Assembly (NCBI GenBank): GCA_018466975.1
Contig: CM031560.1
Location: 1,550,001 to 1,614,000, forward strand
DNA length: 64,000 nt
Reading direction: 5' to 3'
Source of the DNA: Sparassis latifolia
Taxonomy: Eukaryota > Basidiomycota > Agaricomycetes > Polyporales > Sparassidaceae
Position numbers and translations under genes: made by a program. This document shows, one piece after another, positions 10,563-22,144 of the stretch (positions are counted from its first letter, which is position 1; the number at the start of each line of letters is the position of its first letter). The notes under the pieces were generated by a model. The model made no database searches. It worked only from the letters and a program-made list of their open reading frames with translations, and was not told the DNA's origin.

Positions 10563-11625
10563 GTTGAATTCAGTTTAGAGGATGTGTAGCTTGTTAGAAA
10601 GGTGCAATGAGATGGTATGAGAGTAAGAGCAATGTGGCTGATAACCGCATTGCATCTGCCTGGTTGGGCAGTCTACTTATAGTGATAGGGTCAGCGAAAA
10701 TTAAATAAATTAAATGAAATTAATTCGAGGGAGTGAGAAAGAATTCACTCTGCAGATCTGCATGATGCTCGCTGTGTCCTCGACTCCAACACACGGGTTC
10801 TCTGGGGTATGAACATCAGTTTGTATGTTACTTAGGTACAATCCATAATGATGTTGTAGAGTTATATTCAATCTTTGCAGTATGGTCGGATGTACAAACA
10901 TCACTGCAAAGACAGCTCTTCTTGCAGTGCAACCTTAGAGGCATGGGTTCTCTAGAGATTCCAAGTTGATGGTATGCAGAAATCCTCCAAATTTTGTCCT
11001 CGCCCTCTGGGCGAGAGTGTATGTATCTCTTGCAGCACAGCTGAACTTGGGCCTAGTGCAGTTGCATTCCCTGTAACTGTCCAAATGCAAGGACTTCCAC
11101 TTGCAACTGGAGAAAATTCCTGTGACACCACAAGTTTTGTCAGGCATAATTTTCACTGCCAGGACATGCAATGTATAGAAGAAAAGTCCCCGGGCAGAGA
11201 TTCAATTGCAGGTCAATGTTACCCTGAATGGATCTCCATCTCAAACTCCACTTGAGCAGTCATCTTGCATGGTTAGAGAGCATATAAAGCTCTCAATTAC
11301 ACACACAATTTTTTATAAAACCATGCCGCAGAGTGTGTAATCTAAGTAGGCGTTGCATGGCATCCAAAGCAGAGGTGCTTGCTTATATCAGAAATGCCAT
11401 TTGTGGCAGGTCTCCTGCCGCATTAAGAATGCACATGACGCGGGCCCGCCCGTGCCGGTAGGTTAGGTTTTTCAAACTCCGCTAGGACCTAACTACCCTA
11501 CCACTATAGGGAGACTGCCCCTGGTTGCAACATGGTTGTTTCCTAATTTGGAGTGCTGACAAATCCAAGGAAGTTGAACTTCCAGACTTGGATGTCGCGC
11601 CCGCTGTCCGACTCAGCCGCCAGCA
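10563..11625. other. Intergenic region between divergent transposon genes
   Basis: This stretch separates the minus-strand transposase relic from the plus-strand companion gene and would contain both promoters. Short ORFs in it have no recognisable domain. I found no clear terminal inverted repeats. Confidence 0.5.
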
Positions 11626-14067
11626 ATGTCACACCAACCACCGCCCGGTATTTCAGACTTCTCTCCAACTACTGATTTCTCTTTGTCTTCTGGTCCGGTT
11701 TCTGTTTCTCAATCACTCACCTCATGCAACCACAATATCGCCAATCTAGACCTCTCCGAGCTTCTGAAAAATCACCATGTCTTGGATATGTACAATGAGC
11801 TTCAGCAAATGAGCATGCAGGTGGTAAAGTTGTCTGACTCACAAGCTCAGTTGATGCAGGTTATACAAGAAAACAAGCAGTTGACGCAAGAGCTACAAGC
11901 ATTAAAGGCCGAAAAGAGTCGATCATCAAGTTTTGCCAGGTAAGTGATTCATTCATTCCAGTTTTTGGTTGATTTATGTCTCACTCAGTAGCTCGACAAT
12001 TTTGCCAAGTGATTCTGCTTCTCGTCATGGCAGCATGATCTCGCGCGATGGGAGCGATGTTTCTGCATCTCGACCTCATTTTAATGCTCTTCCCATCGCT
12101 CCTGCAAGGCGATATCCACCGGCAGTCTTATGGTACAAGGAGAATATCGAAGGGGATGAAAACATCACCATTTCAGTAACTAATCCCACGAGGATCCCGA
12201 TGGATAAGGCAGTCTGACACGCAGATGGTGAACTCATCTCGCTCACCGAGTGGCATGCAATCCAATCAACTGCTCGCATGGTCAAGCACGATCTTCTCTC
12301 CCTTCCTCCTCTCTGAAAATGTCGGTATCGCAATGTGAAGAAGACGAAGAAGGTGCTGCGGGCTGCGTATCTGCGCGAGTGGGAAGCTGCGATGCTGAAG
12401 ATGGAGAAGATGCAGCCATTACTTGCCCTTTGTGAAAACCACTGGAAGACGGAGCATATCCTTGGTCAGATGCTACTACAGGAGAAGGAGCCAGATTTTG
12501 AGGCTGATCACAATGACGACGTCAGCCACATCAGTACCTCCATTGTCAGCGCTAGTGTAGGCAAACCCTCAGCATCCGAGACAGTCGGAGTCTCCACTGC
12601 GGCAACCTCACAGACTTCAGCCATCAACAAGCGACGTCGAGGACATTCTTCTTCTTCGAGCAAGCCAAAGAAGAAACCTGCCACAAATGTGGCATTGCAG
12701 CATGCGAAGGATACAATGTTTGCACTGGTAACTGCACCAACGCTGGAACCGCAGCTTGGTGCAATCACCAACATTCTTGGTAAGTTCTGATATTTTCTTT
12801 CATTGTGTCGATGTTCACGCGAAATAGCTACAGTGCCGCCTGCACTGTCATCATCACTTACTTCACCTTCAGGTCCCACAGCGAAGGCAGCAGTTAATGT
12901 TAGTTTCATTAATGTCAATCCATCAATCGAGAATTTGATTGGTAAGTTACAACTAACCTTCTCGTACATTTACTTATTCGCTCGCAGATGTTGTCCGGCA
13001 GCCATACAGGTTTAACGAGTGGATTTGAGCTTCTCAACGCCATGAAGCTCAAACCCACATTCTGCATTCAGTGTTGGTTCTCCAACACCAGAAGTAATTG
13101 TGTTCATCAAGCGCATCGAGAACGCCGATCCTAATGTGCCGGACCTCTCAGAAGATGACCTCGAAACGGTGTGAGGCCACTACCAGTTTACAGCTGGCTC
13201 AATGACTTCTAGCTCTGTACTTACCTTATGGGATGGCATTGGGAATGATGCCGCATGAAGGCTGATTGCGCTGCCATGAAGACCTGCAAGGTTACAAGGC
13301 ATGTATGTTTCGTCAACAGGATCGAGGTGAACATGTATCTTAGTGACACATACTTGGAGACGACCTTTGAAATTCTTTGGCAGCTTTGGAAAGCGGCAGG
13401 AGGGGTGAGTACAAAATTATCTGAATATGTTGGTTCTAAATTAAATTCACTACAGCCCATTGTGAAGGGTAAGAGCAAAGCTGTGCCACTATCAGATGCT
13501 CACACCATGTCCACCACCGGTATTCCTGAGTCCTCTGCTGCCACTCAGACTTCTGGTGTCTCCGCTTCAGCTGATAATGCTCAATCCTCTCCTCGCACCA
13601 GTTCCCCTGTGAACGATTCAGTCCCCTCCAACTCATCTGGTGCTGGCAAACCGGAGACCGACACGAGAGACTCTGACCCAAGTACATATCTCAACGTAAG
13701 TAACTTATTTCTTCGTTCTTCTGCATCCTCACTAACTGTACCATATGCATAGCTACTCAACAGAGATGAGTTGTTCGAATGGATAATTGATCGGAAGTTG
13801 GCGGGCAACGTGAAGCTTGGCAAGAAGAGTTCCTCTATGAAGAAAGGTAAGTATTCTCCGCTTATTTCAATGTCTTTGTCCGCTCATCTTTATGCCAACA
13901 GACAAGCTGGTATCAATCATCCTCTCTGCTGAAGCAACGGGCCAGCCATTGAAGGCAGAAGTTGAGATGATCGTGCAGCAGGTAAGAACAATTCGATCCT
14001 TTGCATCCACCACTGACACATTGGTTCGCAGCGTAAGGTCAAGAAGATGGCCGCTTCGAAGGGTTGA
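11626..14067 (+). pseudogene. Plavaka companion gene, copy 1 (unknown function), decayed
   Basis: Exons can be chained. A coiled-coil N-terminus (about 11626-11940, ELLKNHHVLDMYNELQQMS followed by heptad-like Q/L residues) is followed by an intron at 11941-11989. A block with RRYPPAVLWYKE comes next, then LREWEAAMLKMEK with ALCENHWKTEHILGQ, and a Lys/Ser-rich basic linker. Short terminal exons encode LLNRDELFEWIIDRKLAGN and end RKVKKMAASKG. Two in-frame TGA codons (12215-12217 and about 12314-12316) sit in otherwise continuous frame. The architecture matches the gene at 22878-24978: coiled coil, W-rich block, ALC..HWK.E motif, basic Ser-rich linker, short helical tail. It has no known function that I can name. 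Confidence 0.6.
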
Positions 14068-14140
14068 GCTCTTCCAAGCTGAGTGCCTGCCTGCCTTCCC
14101 GAACCACGAGAGGAATTTTCGGACTCGGCAGTGGGAAGGG

Positions 14141-14350
14141 TGTAAGCAACTGCGCCTCGGGCTACGAGTGGAAGAGGATAGAAATTGGCTTAACTACATA
14201 GAAGCCTGTTGAGCTCCTTATATACTGTAAACTAAAAGACTAGAAACTACCAGACTGTTCTCGAGACATTGTCCTTACTAATCCTAACCCTACGGACCTT
14301 TCCCGGACCTTTCCGTAGATGCCGGATTGCTAATCCACACACCTCCAACA
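14141..14350 (-). repeat. 3' LTR of the gag-only Copia element
   Basis: This is 210 bp with TG...CA ends (plus strand TGTAAGCAACTG...CCTCCAACA). It is preceded by the AAGGG target duplication and is about 99% identical to the partner LTR. Confidence 0.93.
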
Positions 14351-14551
14351 CACCCCCTCAATTCGGCATCTCCAAAATTCATCGGCTATCCATACTTGGA
14401 AATCCTGTACCTCGCTATATGCTGTGGGAGCCCTATGCTCATGACAAGAGAGCCTCCTGCTACCATCCCACCAGATCCTTCGACCACGACAGCAGAGCCA
14501 ATGCTTTATTCCCAAGGTACCTCCCTTGATTCCCACGATAACCCTAACCCT

Positions 14552-15329
14552 TCAAAATGCAACGTCTCGCAAATCAAAGGCAACCGACGCCTTCTCGGCC
14601 TTTGCCGAATTCTTTTCGTTGTACCTGCCCGGTAAGCGACAATCACGAGCAATGTGACCACGCTTTCCGCAATTGTAACATTCCGTGTTACGATTTCGAT
14701 TGTCACATTCTTTCTGCACGAATAATGCCATATTCTCGACTTCTTTTTCATCGTCCGCTTTAGGCAATCCTCCACGTCGTCCTTCTTCGTCGACTAGAGC
14801 ACCTGTCACATCTGCTATCTTCAGATCACCCTTGGTGGCTGTGAGTGTGCCCGCGATATTAGAGTAGTCCTCATGTAGATTGAATATAAGGACATCAGTA
14901 ACATCTTCGTCTTCGAGCGCAACTCCAATGCCCTTCAACTTCGCTGCCAAATCGGTAATGCCACTGATGTAATCCCGGACACTTGGGATCATGCACGAAA
15001 TTGTAGAATTGACGCTTGAGGGTGATTCGGTTCGCGCGGCTATTTTTCTCGTAGACCGCTGCCAATGCTTTCCATGCCGCCGGTCCATCCGTGCAATCAC
15101 GAATGTAGCCGTACTGGCTCGGATCGACTGTGAGCCCGATCAGTGTGAGTCCATCTTCCGCTTTCTTCAGCCAGTCTCCCAACTTGTCTTCGGCAGGCTT
15201 CGACACCTTTCCACTCACAACGTCCCAGCACGCGTTGCGCCGCATGACCATGGAAACCGCAAATTTCCAGTCATAGTAATTATCTCCCGTGAGGGTCGGG
15301 AGCTTGACATGGGGATTTAGCGATGCCAT
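14552..15329 (-). pseudogene. Copia Gag polyprotein (UBN2 plus CCHC zinc knuckle), frameshifted
   Basis: The ATG at 15329 opens MASLNPHVKLPTLTGDNYYD, the usual start of Copia Gag. A UBN2-like capsid region follows (DWKFAVSMVMRR; KRQFYNFVHDP). Near 15000 the frame changes: one extra A after the HDP codons shifts VRDYISGITDLAAKLK into another frame, so a single-base insertion has broken the ORF. The C-terminus has a perfect CCHC knuckle, CYNCGKRGHIARDC, which binds RNA during particle assembly. It stops at 14552, close to the 3' LTR, leaving no room for pol. If the extra A is a sequencing error, this gag would be intact. Confidence 0.88.
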
Positions 15330-15406
15330 CTCGCGTGATAAGATCAAGTGATAAGATATGAGGGAGAGATTAGATATGAACTAGTGTGAGCGCGGGGCTC
15401 ATAACC

Positions 15407-15616
15407 TGTAAGCAACTGCGCCTCGGGCTATGAGTGGAAGAGGATAGAAATTGGCTTAACTACATAGAAGCCTGTTGAGCTCCTTATATACTGTAAACTA
15501 AAAGACTAGAAACTACCAGACTGTTCTCGAGACATTGTCCTTACTAATCCTAACCCTACGGACCTTTCCCGGACCTTTCCGTAGATGCCGGATTGCTAAT
15601 CCGCACACCTCCAACA
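15407..15616 (-). repeat. 5' LTR of the gag-only Copia element
   Basis: This is 210 bp, with two substitutions relative to the other LTR (ctacga/ctatga and ccaca/ccgca). It is followed directly by the second AAGGG target duplication. Confidence 0.93.
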
Positions 15617-15798
15617 AAGGGGCGTGTCGCTGCTGTGTCGCTAGTGCTAGTGCCAAATTGCGCTCGTCTGTAGTAACGAATTTGTGACGAATTTATGACT
15701 TTTGATGACTATTACAATGGAAGAGTGACAAACTGAATCCGACTAAATCCGACTATTCTATGACTGAGATCTGACTATAGAAGACTACGACAGGGCTC

Positions 15799-18304
15799 GT
15801 GTTTGACTTTATTCAGTTCATTCCGGCCTCAACTTTGGACAATTTCTTGACTTTTTGGGGACAAAATAGTCTCAATTTTGTAACCAACATACCAAATTTT
15901 GGCGGAATTGACTATCACACGAGCATCATAGACTATTTCACGTTTTTACACGACTTTGTCAGACTTCGCATTTTTACTGAGCGTCACGCGGCACTTTACT
16001 TTCCAGGAGACCCCCTTCACATTGAGATTCTTGCGAAGTCCCCTGCTTCCATACCTGTTCATGAAGACAAAGATTGGGATGCCCGTGTACATGATGCGGA
16101 AGCTCTGTTCCGTTGGGCTTCACCAGAGCTTAGGCTAACGGCCCGACGCCTGCTCAAAGTCAAGAGCATCACTGGAAGCAACTTTCTTTCACAAGCATGT
16201 GAGCGACCAGCTTGCCCTCGTCAGAAGACTGCCCTCTCTTTTGAGTAATCTGGAGAATGTCGTGGACGATGTGTTGGCGAAGATCAAGGAGAGCCACATA
16301 TTACTTCCACCTACCAAGAACGATTTTTTCATCCCGAAGGAAGGACGCAGAAGCAACGATTTGAACCTGAACAATGATATGCGCAGAGGTCCACAAGTGG
16401 CGGAATTTTACTCCAGGACTACCGCTGCGTACTGTCTATCTGTGGCCTCCACTTCCATCCCACCAGTCCGTATTGGAGATCTCTCTTCTTATGGACCCAA
16501 ACAAACTGTTTTTGGCCGTGCGCCGTTGCTGAGGGACAACTTGTTGTCAGCAGAGTGGCCGCTGACTTGATGAGTCGGACCGATACTCAAGGGATGGATG
16601 ACAATGATCTCCGCTACATGGAGTCTATCGACCCTTCCATCAAAGTCTCTCTCCTTCGAGTCGGAAAGCGCTTCCCAAATATAATCGTCTGGTGAATAAA
16701 AAGTTAGAATGATTTTCTGGAGGGAGTCATGTCAGCCATCTCATGCTTCAGCAACAAAACAAATTCCTGTGGTGTCGTTGCTCTGGAGTTCCCGGCAAGA
16801 ATCACAGAGATCACGCAGTTCCAACCGGGCCCGATGCTGTGGACACTCCCTGAATGATACCCAAGAGTTTGCCAATGTACCTGCACTTTTCAGGTTTCCT
16901 CTCCGGACCTGGAGATGACCTCCCAGGCGGACTCTCCCTGGAAGTATCGCTGCCCAGTGCGAATGATCTATCGGGACCCGCGCGGTAGAAAAAGGAAACG
17001 TGAAGGATCGCCTGAGGCCACTACAACTTTCAGCCAGAGCGCCTCTGAAGGAGCGTACGAAGACGAGCCATACTCTGACAGGACTGGGAGGGATGACGAT
17101 AGCCCAAATCATGGAGGTTCGTTCACGACATATTGTCATAATCAGCCTCACAGGCTTGGAGCGAAGCTGTGAAGCATGACGCTAATTTCGTCGTCTTGCA
17201 CTTTGGTAGCCACGAATACTTATGTATTCGTCACCGGAACGCAAACATTGTTTATCTCGAATCTTGTGCATGTCCCTACTTGCCAGGAGCCTGGACACGG
17301 CAAAATCCACATTAGGCTGTACATCGCTGGTGTTAAGGACGCGATGAATCGTGCCGCTCTGCTTGATGCAGTGGACTCCCAAGAGCATCTCGCTTCTGGA
17401 AGTGGTGATAATCATCTTTTGGGTAACGAGGATACCGATCCAAGTGCTGATGAAAGGTCAAGAACACCACCTAGAGGACCTCACCGTGATGCATTTGTGA
17501 GCTTTGTTGGACTTAATAACTTCGTTGTTTTTTGCCATAATTTTATCTGATAGTTCTTCCAATAAATTGAGCAATATCACGTTGCTTTGGTACATCTCCA
17601 TTACGGCATATACGACTCTGCGGTTCCTGCTACATTCATCCGGTTGAACCTCGATTCGATAGAATCCTGCTCTTCTCTTTTCGAGAGGCATCTTCCCTCC
17701 CGTACGGGTGTTTTCAAATGGTTCTTACGTCCCACATCGCGGAGGGCGGGACTGGGACTGTCCTCGGCGGCTAGCTGTGCGGATGATGGACAGCACTCAA
17801 TCCATGACGTGGTGATCACACTCTCGTTCAAAGAGGAGCAATCTCGTCTCCGGAACGAGTACATGATGTATCGACATCTGATCAACAAACGCGTTCTAAG
17901 TTGCATCTGTCTTACGTTTGTTTGAAGAGAGAGAAGACAAGTCTTTGGCGTTAGTTTTATCGCACGCTGGGGTGTCCCTGCGACACAGCAATGAGCCTAT
18001 AACACCTTCTACCCGGTTAGTTGTTCGGTTCAAGTTGTCAGTCGCAAATGGCGTGATTATTGACCTTAGTTGGTAGGACTGCTTTCTTGGACCGCTTGGA
18101 CGCCATTCATAACGCTGATGTCTTGCACGGTGATCTGCGGTCGGAGAATTTACTCGTAGACGATGAGTCAGGTCAAGTAACGATCATAGACTTCGACCAG
18201 TCGGAGTTCGTCTCTTCCAAGAGGATGAAGCGGAGAGAGCGGAACCAGTTGGTCAGTATCTCGACAAGTACGCCGCAGACCATGACAGATCTTAGGCTGT
18301 TTTG
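15799..18304 (+). pseudogene. Basidiomycete kinase-like (APH/PK fold) gene, decayed
   Basis: The N-terminal part (FIQFIPASTLDNFLTFWGQN to about 16240) continues in a shifted frame as QLALVRRLPSLLSNLENVVD. No intron can bridge the shift, so a 1-bp indel is likely. Downstream blocks match a lineage-expanded basidiomycete kinase family: ISNLVHVPTCQEPGHGKIHI near 17250, GIYDSAVPATFIRLNLDS near 17620, an EEQSRLRNEYMMYRHL helix near 17835, and the catalytic loop LHGDLRSENLLVDDESGQVT with IDFDQSEF near 18130. HGDLRSEN and DFD are the catalytic and metal-binding motifs. No good start codon is seen. The young Copia element lies about 180 bp upstream. Confidence 0.65.
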
Positions 18305-18932
18305 ACTTCCTTTCAATGCGTCTCCGTGGAATACTCTCCCCTTTGCCGTGTCTTCTGCCCTTCTCTTTGGTTACCTTCAATGTCTCCTGTTATCCTTTAC
18401 GTGGATAATTTGGCTTTCTATATTGCGTCCATAGGACACGCCTGTTGTTGTCTGTCATTCTTCTTCTGGGCTTCTTATGTACATCACGCTCTTCGTACCG
18501 TACGTAATGGATTGAGGGGGGGTAGCTACATGCACTTAACACCCTCCCGGATTTGTATCCCTGAGTGAATGTAAGGTTTGTCTGCCTTACAACGTCACCA
18601 TTTGTCGCCAGCACAAATTTATTGATAAAGTTTACATGTGTGAACAGGACTGAATTGGGACTCAATTGACCAATTGAATTTGTTACTTCGGCAAATAGAA
18701 ACTGTGTTTCATCTACAAACGGTTACTTTGTAGTGAGCACGAAATTCATCATTTGTTGGGGTAGCAAATTTGAGTTGGTCTCAGGTGATGGAGCGTGCAT
18801 CATCACGTTGATAAGATACCGATCTATCGATACATGTAAGAAGGGCACAAAATATGGATCGTGAAAGTGTACCGATACAAAACAAAACAACAAAGTGGCC
18901 GGTTATAGACATCAAAGACATACAGATGTGGC
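18305..18932. other. No supported gene
   Basis: This lies between the kinase-like relic and the 3' end of the peroxidase gene. Only short overlapping ORFs are present, none with a domain. It probably holds the peroxidase terminator. Confidence 0.5.
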
Positions 18933-20641
18933 TCATGGTACAGCATGTGGTTGAGAACTTATCCTCGGGAACGGTGTGTTCGGACACTGCGTGAGGAAGG
19001 TCGATATCATGGGTTTATCGAAGAGTGGGATAACTCACCGACTGCTCGATATCGGCCACACCCTTGCCTAAAGGATAGGCTGGCGCACGGTCCCACACCC
19101 GCGAAGACGGGATGACTGACGAGCAGTCAACCAGATTCCGGTAGCCTTGATTGGCGAGCTTCATCATCGCGTCACTGAACGACGCGCGCATCCGGTCCTG
19201 GTCACCTGTCGTGAAGCGGATAGGCACATGCCGATGCTCAGTTTACAGTGTTTGGTGAATTTGTGATGCGGCTCACCAATGAGAGACTGCCACGCGCATG
19301 CAGTCTTCGGATGTCGCGCTATCGCAGCGTCCGAAGTGAGTCGGAATTCGCTTTTAAGAGGCGACTTCACCTCGGCTGGGCTTCGTCCTCTACCCGGGTA
19401 TCCAGTTCCTCTTAGAAGTATCTGATCCATAGAATTCTCAGTATATACAACGATAAACGATCAATAAATTTAATGCTCACCTCTAGATAGTATTGTGAGT
19501 CGAAGACTCTGGGCGTGGTGTCAAAGGGTGTATTCGAAATGGTAGGATCGATCGTCTTCTGCGTGCCTACCGAATGAGCAGCCAGAAGTGCGACCGTGTC
19601 CTCTGCGGTAAAGCCGGCATCCTCCATCCGAGCCAGAACCCTCTCCACAGGATCCGTCGGCGCTGGAATCAAATTCGGAGGCGCAGGGGCAACCGCTGCG
19701 GGACGCCTGGTATAAAAGGGAAGCCGCGGGCTACCAGGACAGTTGGAGAGCGCGACAGCCCCGGCAAATTGGATCCTGGCCGGGCTCGTCAGTCCGGAAT
19801 CGCCACCTACATAATAGCAGGGACGCACATATCGCCATAGCTCACATTGTGGGCGTCAGCGAAGTGCTTTAACGCGTACACCGTGTCTTCCAGACCAGCA
19901 TTGGCAGCTGTGTGACTTTCATGAGAGTCAACGGCTATCAAGAGAATCTGCTGACTTACGATCGGCTAATTCAACACTGGCAAATTGAATAATACTGCCA
20001 TCTGACATGCACATCTGTCACACCAGTAAAAAGAGAAATTAAATGAGATTCACCTGCCCCTCCCCCTCTGCATAGAAAAGAAATGGGGGTAGCATCAGAT
20101 GACGGGACATGCACAGAATCACTGAGATATTACCCAAACATGCCGGCAGCCTGGAGAGCCGCTGAACGACCAATGCCGTCATGGAAGGTGAGGCGAATTG
20201 CCTCACTTGCCTGGTCTTCACAGAGTCCCCCACCGAATCTGTCCCAGAACTGATGTGATGTGGTCGTCGAAACACCTAGCATCATCGGACTTACAGGTTT
20301 GCTTGCAAATCACCGAGCACCTGCGGTGTAGTCCTATAAAATTACATTATGTCACGCATAATCTGAATATTGCATACATTCGCCCATGTGTTGCACTAAT
20401 TAACACGAACTTCATGTGAGCATGTTCCGGCCGTCGACCGGCGTGGATCCACTTACTTCTAAATTCGCCACGATACTCGGATCAGACTGGTACCCTATAT
20501 CATGTAGTGCGCACGGAGGTAAAGAAGTCCATATTCATGTCAGACTGACAAGGGAATGAACCACAACACGGCCTACGCACCTGTGCGAACTTTCACAGCA
20601 AAACCTAATATTATTAGTATAGAGGGTCTCAAGCATGGCAT
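18933..20641 (-). CDS. Class II (fungal secreted) haem peroxidase, generic type
   Basis: Exons with consistent phase, 5' to 3': 20333-20295, 20238-20134, 20067-20054 (14 nt), 20001-19960, 19907-19829, 19775-19481, 19421-19277, 19205-19039, 18986-18933. They give FGGGLCEDQASEAIRLTFHD (distal Arg and His), GGGADGSIIQFA, IQFAGAVALSNCPG, LLAAHSVGTQKTIDPTI (proximal His), a LLRGTGYPG block and a final CPNTPFP tail. This matches manganese and versatile peroxidases, which use H2O2 to oxidise lignin-related substrates outside the cell. The surface Trp of LiP/VP is Ala here. Of the Mn(II) ligands, the Glu at position 39 is kept, but position 35 is Asp and the Asp179 position is Lys. I therefore infer a generic peroxidase. 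The first exon is unresolved: the ATG at 20641 (MPCLRPSILIILG) is a guess at the signal peptide, and the usual N-terminal CC motif is not seen. Confidence 0.85.
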
Positions 20642-20918
20642 TATGGCTATCAAGCAATGCGATGTGAGAGACTAGTCTAGGAGATGTATGAATAACGATT
20701 ACAGAAGAGTTTGTAAGAAAGGATTGTATAGGTGGGCGGCGCTGCGTCCAACACCATGAAGTTGGGCGTCTTGGCACGTGACACGCGTTGGTACAAATGA
20801 GGTTGAGGGCCGGCTTTTTCGCGTCGCTCTCGGGTCAGCCGCGCCCACTTTGCTTCCACCTCACCTTCCGCCGCTGTGAGCACCATCCTTTTCCATCCAT
20901 TCCCTCTCCATCTCCGCC
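20642..20918. promoter_or_regulatory. Shared promoter between divergent peroxidase and MYND genes
   Basis: About 280 bp separates the two proposed start codons. It contains a CACGTG E-box at 20775-20780 and a pyrimidine-rich leader (ccatcc, ccctctccatctcc) just before the MYND gene. The extent depends on the uncertain peroxidase start. Confidence 0.4.
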
Positions 20919-22144
20919 ATGCCAGACCGCCATTATTCCAAGTTTATCCCCCCCAGTCTTTCTATGAGCGAGCTCATTTGTCAAAAGCTTGACAACGATG
21001 CGACGGACCTCCTCATAGACAAATGGCTCGAACGACCCCACCGCCCCGATGCCTACTACGACTGGTTCCAGCGAGTCCGCGAGCGCAAGCACGCTGCGCA
21101 TGCAGATGCTAGGAGAGAGCAGATCATTCTATGGACCAAGGGAGGCTTCGTGCCCGAGCACATCTTCACCCGCACCGTCGATACTGGACGTCTGATCCCT
21201 CTCGACCGCACATGGGTCACCCACGTCTACCACCACCGCTCGATGTCGAGATTAAATATGATGCCCGTGGTCTTCAGCATGGTATGTTCGTCTTACGAGT
21301 GAGCCTGTCTGTTATCTTCATTCATGCCCCAGCTGCCCGAACTTATGCTCCTGCGCGGAATGCATGATCGAGGCTGCGACGACGTCTATGTCATCGTAAC
21401 GGATCTCAAGCGCAACGAGATGGATCAAGTTACAGACTATTTCAAGTATGTATGCCAGAACGCCGCGGGCGGGGCATGCAAGCCCAGTGTTGAGCAGAAG
21501 ATCAACCATGACCGTCAGTGCTCAGCGTGCGCGCCCCTCCATGACCCTCTGACTCTCACGTAGACATGCATCTCACCCACACTCTCGACCGCCTCCGCCG
21601 CACTCCGTGCTTCCCCCAGCTTGACCTTACCTTGCGCGCTATCCTTCACGAAAAGCGACCACCATTCATTGTCCTCTTCTCTCACCAGACGATGTCATAC
21701 TCCCAGATCCTCTTCGCCAACTCCATGTTCGTCCCCTCGAAGGAGATGTACTACGACTTCCCGAGCGGCTGCCCCAATCCAGGCTGTACAGACAATTGCT
21801 GCGAGCTAATCAGGTTCCCGAAGAAGGGACTGGACACTGCTGCGGTGCTCTGCGACAAAAGTAAGGTCCGGTATCGCTACGGCCGACGGGTGAAGGCCAA
21901 GGAGATGTGCAACTGGATCGACTGCCAAGTGTGCTTCTCCGATGACTCGGGTCACGGAGTCCACGCCGAAGGCGAAGGGAGCATTGTGAGCAGCGAGGGG
22001 AGCGAGGGAAGCGTAGACGAGATCAGCGCGCCGAAGTTCGCGGGCTTTGTCTGCAGCAGGTGCAAGCACGTAAGGTACTGCTCCTCGGAGCACCAGAAGC
22101 TGGATTGGGAGGAGCACAAGAGGGTCTGTGTGAAAGCCTCGTAG
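20919..22144 (+). CDS. MYND-type zinc-finger protein
   Basis: Three exons (20919-21281, 21333-21513, 21564-22144) splice in frame to a protein of 374 residues. The N-terminal 250 residues are a domain I do not recognise (WLERPHRPDAYYDWFQRVRE, MLLRGMHDRGCDDVYVIV). The C-terminus carries a MYND finger starting CNWIDCQVCF; after an acidic Ser/Gly insert it continues FVCSRCKHVRYCSSEHQK and DWEEHKRVC. MYND fingers bind short Pro-rich peptides and usually recruit partners. The long insert between the first two and later zinc ligands is unusual. Such MYND proteins are expanded in Agaricomycetes and their targets are mostly unknown. Confidence 0.85.

Larger units (their letters stand above)
14141..15616 (-). 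mobile_element. Copia-type gag-only LTR element (TR-GAG-like), young insertion
   Basis: This is a complete 1,476-bp element. It has two 210-bp direct LTRs (14141-14350 and 15407-15616) that differ at only two positions and are bounded by TG...CA. A 5-bp target duplication AAGGG flanks it (14136-14140 and 15617-15621). In the minus orientation a candidate primer-binding site follows the 5' LTR (GGTTATGAGCCC) and a purine tract GAGGGGGTG precedes the 3' LTR. Only gag lies between, with no protease, integrase or reverse transcriptase, so it depends on enzymes in trans. Such elements are called TR-GAG. Confidence 0.93.

Noticed and set aside
14535..14560. Telomere-like CCCTAA doublet in the Copia interior, and a similar one near 62712
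   Set aside because: Only two repeat units each; far too short to argue for interstitial telomere or chromosome end.
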